From assembly GCF_000299355.1 (NCBI RefSeq), contig NC_018664.1, positions 2,650,380-2,714,379 on the forward strand: DNA of 64,000 nucleotides, in the 5' to 3' direction. Positions 62,707 through 64,000 of the stretch are shown in pieces (positions within the stretch are counted from its first letter, which is position 1; each line of letters opens with the position of its first letter). Source of the stretch: Gottschalkia acidurici 9a (GTDB lineage Bacteria > Bacillota > Clostridia > Tissierellales > Gottschalkiaceae). Both the position numbers and the translations under genes were made by a program. Under the pieces are notes generated by a model. That model saw only the letters and a list, made by a program, of their open reading frames with translations. It was not told the origin of the DNA and ran no database searches.

Positions 62707-62776
62707 CTTTCCGCCAAGGTTTGTAATCATTTTATCATTTTTCATTCTAATTTAAAAGAACAAAGATTTATACAAA

Positions 62777-62810
62777 ACTACAGACCTGTAAAATTTTACA
62801 GGTCTGTAGT
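62777..62810 (-). terminator. Terminator overlapping the end of the receptor gene
   Basis: A 34-base perfect palindrome, two 17-base arms meeting at 62793/62794. Its first arm encodes the last residues and stop of the receptor. TTTTG follows on the minus strand. Confidence 0.8.
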
Positions 62811-64000
62811 TCTAAACTTATCTATATCTTCCCTTAAGTTTTCAGACATATTGTTCAAATCATTTGACATGTTTGTTAAGCCATATATTATCTTATTTTG
62901 CTCTTCTACTGTGGCTGCTACTTCCTCGGTTGAAGCAGACAGTTCTTGTGATATATTAGTTATAGCTTCTACTTGTTCTAGTAGCTTCTCTTTTTTATCC
63001 ATTGAACTATTTATTTCTTCATAAACACTACTTATTAATGGTGCTATTTTATTTATTTCTATAAGTATCTCTTTAAATGATGATATCGAATCCTCTATAC
63101 TAGTTACTTGGCTTTTAAGTTTTGAAGTTGTTATGTTTGTAGTATTAGATACGCCACTAAATTCTTTTGTCATATTAGTTGTTATATCTATTATCTCTTT
63201 AGATGAATCAAGTGAGCCTTGCGCTAAATTCCTTATTTCATCAGCCACAACAGCAAATCCTTTACCATGTTCTCCGGCACGAGCAGCTTCTATAGAAGCA
63301 TTTAAAGCTAACAGATTTGTTTGATTTGCTATATTCTCTATAGTATCTGTAACGAAATTTATATCTTTCATATTTTCATTAAATAGGTTTATTTTTTCCG
63401 TTACGTCATTAAACGATTTTTCTATATCTTCAACTGATGCTAATAACTCTTTAAGATTCTTTTCACTCACATCTGCTGATGTTCTTACCCCTTCATTACT
63501 CTTAGATATGTCTTCAAATCTAATTCCTATTTCATCTAAATTCTTAGATAAATTTTCAGCTAAAGAAAGTATTTCTGTTAACTGATGTGCTTGTTCTCCA
63601 GCTCCATGTGCAATCTCTCCTACTACACTTTCTATGTTGTCACTAGAGCTACTTAATTCATTTGAAGAGTCTGATAATTCTTCTGAAGATCTATTTAAGT
63701 TTATTAAAGTATCTTTAATTTTTCCTATTACCTTATCTGTATCGTCTGTCATATTATTAAAGACATCACTTACATATCCTATCTCATCTTTTCTATCATA
63801 TGTACTTCTGACTGTTAAATCTCCATTTGATATGCTTTCCATACAATTAATTATACCTTCAAGAGGTAGTATCTTTCTTCCTATAACATAAATTAAAAAT
63901 ATACTAACTATTCCGCTGAAAACTATAGCTAGAGTTACTATTAGTTTCAAGAGGTTTTTTGCACCAATATAAAAGTCTTCTTCATAACATCCAACATTTA
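62796..64000 (-). CDS. Membrane methyl-accepting chemotaxis protein, C-terminal part (cut by window edge)
   Basis: The reading frame is open to the right edge, so the sensor domain lies outside. Seen are a transmembrane helix ([20 protein letters not shown]), a HAMP domain (about the next 55 residues, with [17 protein letters not shown]) and the signalling helices with the tip [20 protein letters not shown]. It binds CheA/CheW and is methylated for adaptation; CheB in this window could demethylate it. Ends in a terminator that overlaps its last codons. The ligand is unknown. Confidence 0.9.
   Translation of the reverse strand, partial: NVGCYEEDFYIGAKNLLKLIVTLAIVFSGIVSIFLIYVIGRKILPLEGIINCMESISNGDLTVRSTYDRKDEIGYVSDVFNNMTDDTDKVIGKIKDTLINLNRSSEELSDSSNELSSSSDNIESVVGEIAHGAGEQAHQLTEILSLAENLSKNLDEIGIRFEDISKSNEGVRTSADVSEKNLKELLASVEDIEKSFNDVTEKINLFNENMKDINFVTDTIENIANQTNLLALNASIEAARAGEHGKGFAVVADEIRNLAQGSLDSSKEIIDITTNMTKEFSGVSNTTNITTSKLKSQVTSIEDSISSFKEILIEINKIAPLISSVYEEINSSMDKKEKLLEQVEAITNISQELSASTEEVAATVEEQNKIIYGLTNMSNDLNNMSENLREDIDKFRTTDL

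Larger units (their letters stand above)
60523..62712 (-). mobile_element. IS200/IS605-family insertion sequence
   Basis: Two genes in the usual order, tnpA (Y1 HUH transposase) then tnpB, two bases of the tnpA stop apart from the tnpB region. The left end has the hairpin CCCACTCCTGAAGGAGTGGG (62687-62706). The right end has a weaker hairpin at about 60530-60550. Such elements have no terminal inverted repeats and make no target duplication. It sits between panB and a chemotaxis receptor. Exact ends are estimated to within about 10 bases. Confidence 0.8.

Noticed and set aside
1-64000. CRISPR arrays, prophage or plasmid functions
   Set aside because: No regularly spaced repeats, phage structural genes, integrase or replication genes were seen; the only mobile element is the IS605-type one.

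Overview
The window is AT-rich, densely packed DNA of an anaerobic, motile, probably spore-forming Firmicute of the Clostridia. A Peptostreptococcaceae-like host is my inference from gene content, not something the sequence proves. The supporting genes are a flavodiiron protein, clostridial flavodoxin, cobalamin methionine synthase with a separate reactivation protein, BioW-type biotin synthesis, a double-cubane reductase, a SigV/RsiV pair and L,D-transpeptidases. Most genes lie on the minus strand. Strong Shine-Dalgarno sequences decide many starts, and TTG or GTG starts are common. No rRNA, tRNA or CRISPR array was seen.

Layout. 1-15.9 kb: a cut-off sulfite/nitrite reductase, a GNAT acetyltransferase, a soluble chemotaxis receptor, a flavodiiron protein, methionine synthase and its reactivator, CheB, AzlCD, a DUF1538 permease with a P-II protein, a two-gene ATPase/PLD-like pair (defence candidate), NADH oxidase, a Fur-controlled non-coding transcript and a Fur-controlled flavodoxin. 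15.9-24.1 kb: a SPOR amidase, a homocysteine methyltransferase/MTHFR fusion with a damaged start, a pseudouridine synthase, an iron-chelate ABC operon headed by a THEP1-type NTPase, and a TtcA-like protein. 24.2-29 kb: a biotin operon (S component, bioW, bioF, bioD, bioA) behind two BirA operators. 29-34 kb: a Lon-like protease and cyclic-di-GMP proteins (PilZ, HD-GYP, ComFB). 34-40 kb: an amino-acid/cystine-type ABC transporter leading into DUF1847, a double-cubane reductase, YedE, TusA and DUF3343, probably sulfur or selenium handling. 40.5-47.2 kb: a lipoprotein, an L,D-transpeptidase, bacteriohemerythrin with CheX, a polysaccharide deacetylase and an acyltransferase. 47.2-55.3 kb: a kinase / two-permease ABC / response-regulator module whose two promoters share one operator. 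55.4-64 kb: a second L,D-transpeptidase, SigV/RsiV, panBCD with a structured leader, an IS200/IS605 element and a cut-off chemotaxis receptor.

How the genes work together. Four themes recur. The first is oxygen and iron stress (flavodiiron protein, NADH oxidase, hemerythrin, Fur-controlled flavodoxin and RNA, iron uptake). The second is one-carbon and cofactor supply (MetH, HMT-MTHFR, biotin, pantothenate). The third is envelope defence (SigV/RsiV, deacetylase, O-acyltransferase, L,D-transpeptidases, ABC/two-component module). The fourth is motility signalling (CheB, CheX, receptors, cyclic-di-GMP proteins).

Caution: bioW, a FecCD permease and an acyltransferase are each broken by a one-base change in a homopolymer run, and the HMT-MTHFR start codon appears disrupted by one inserted base. 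These could be assembly errors or real mutations; raw reads would decide.
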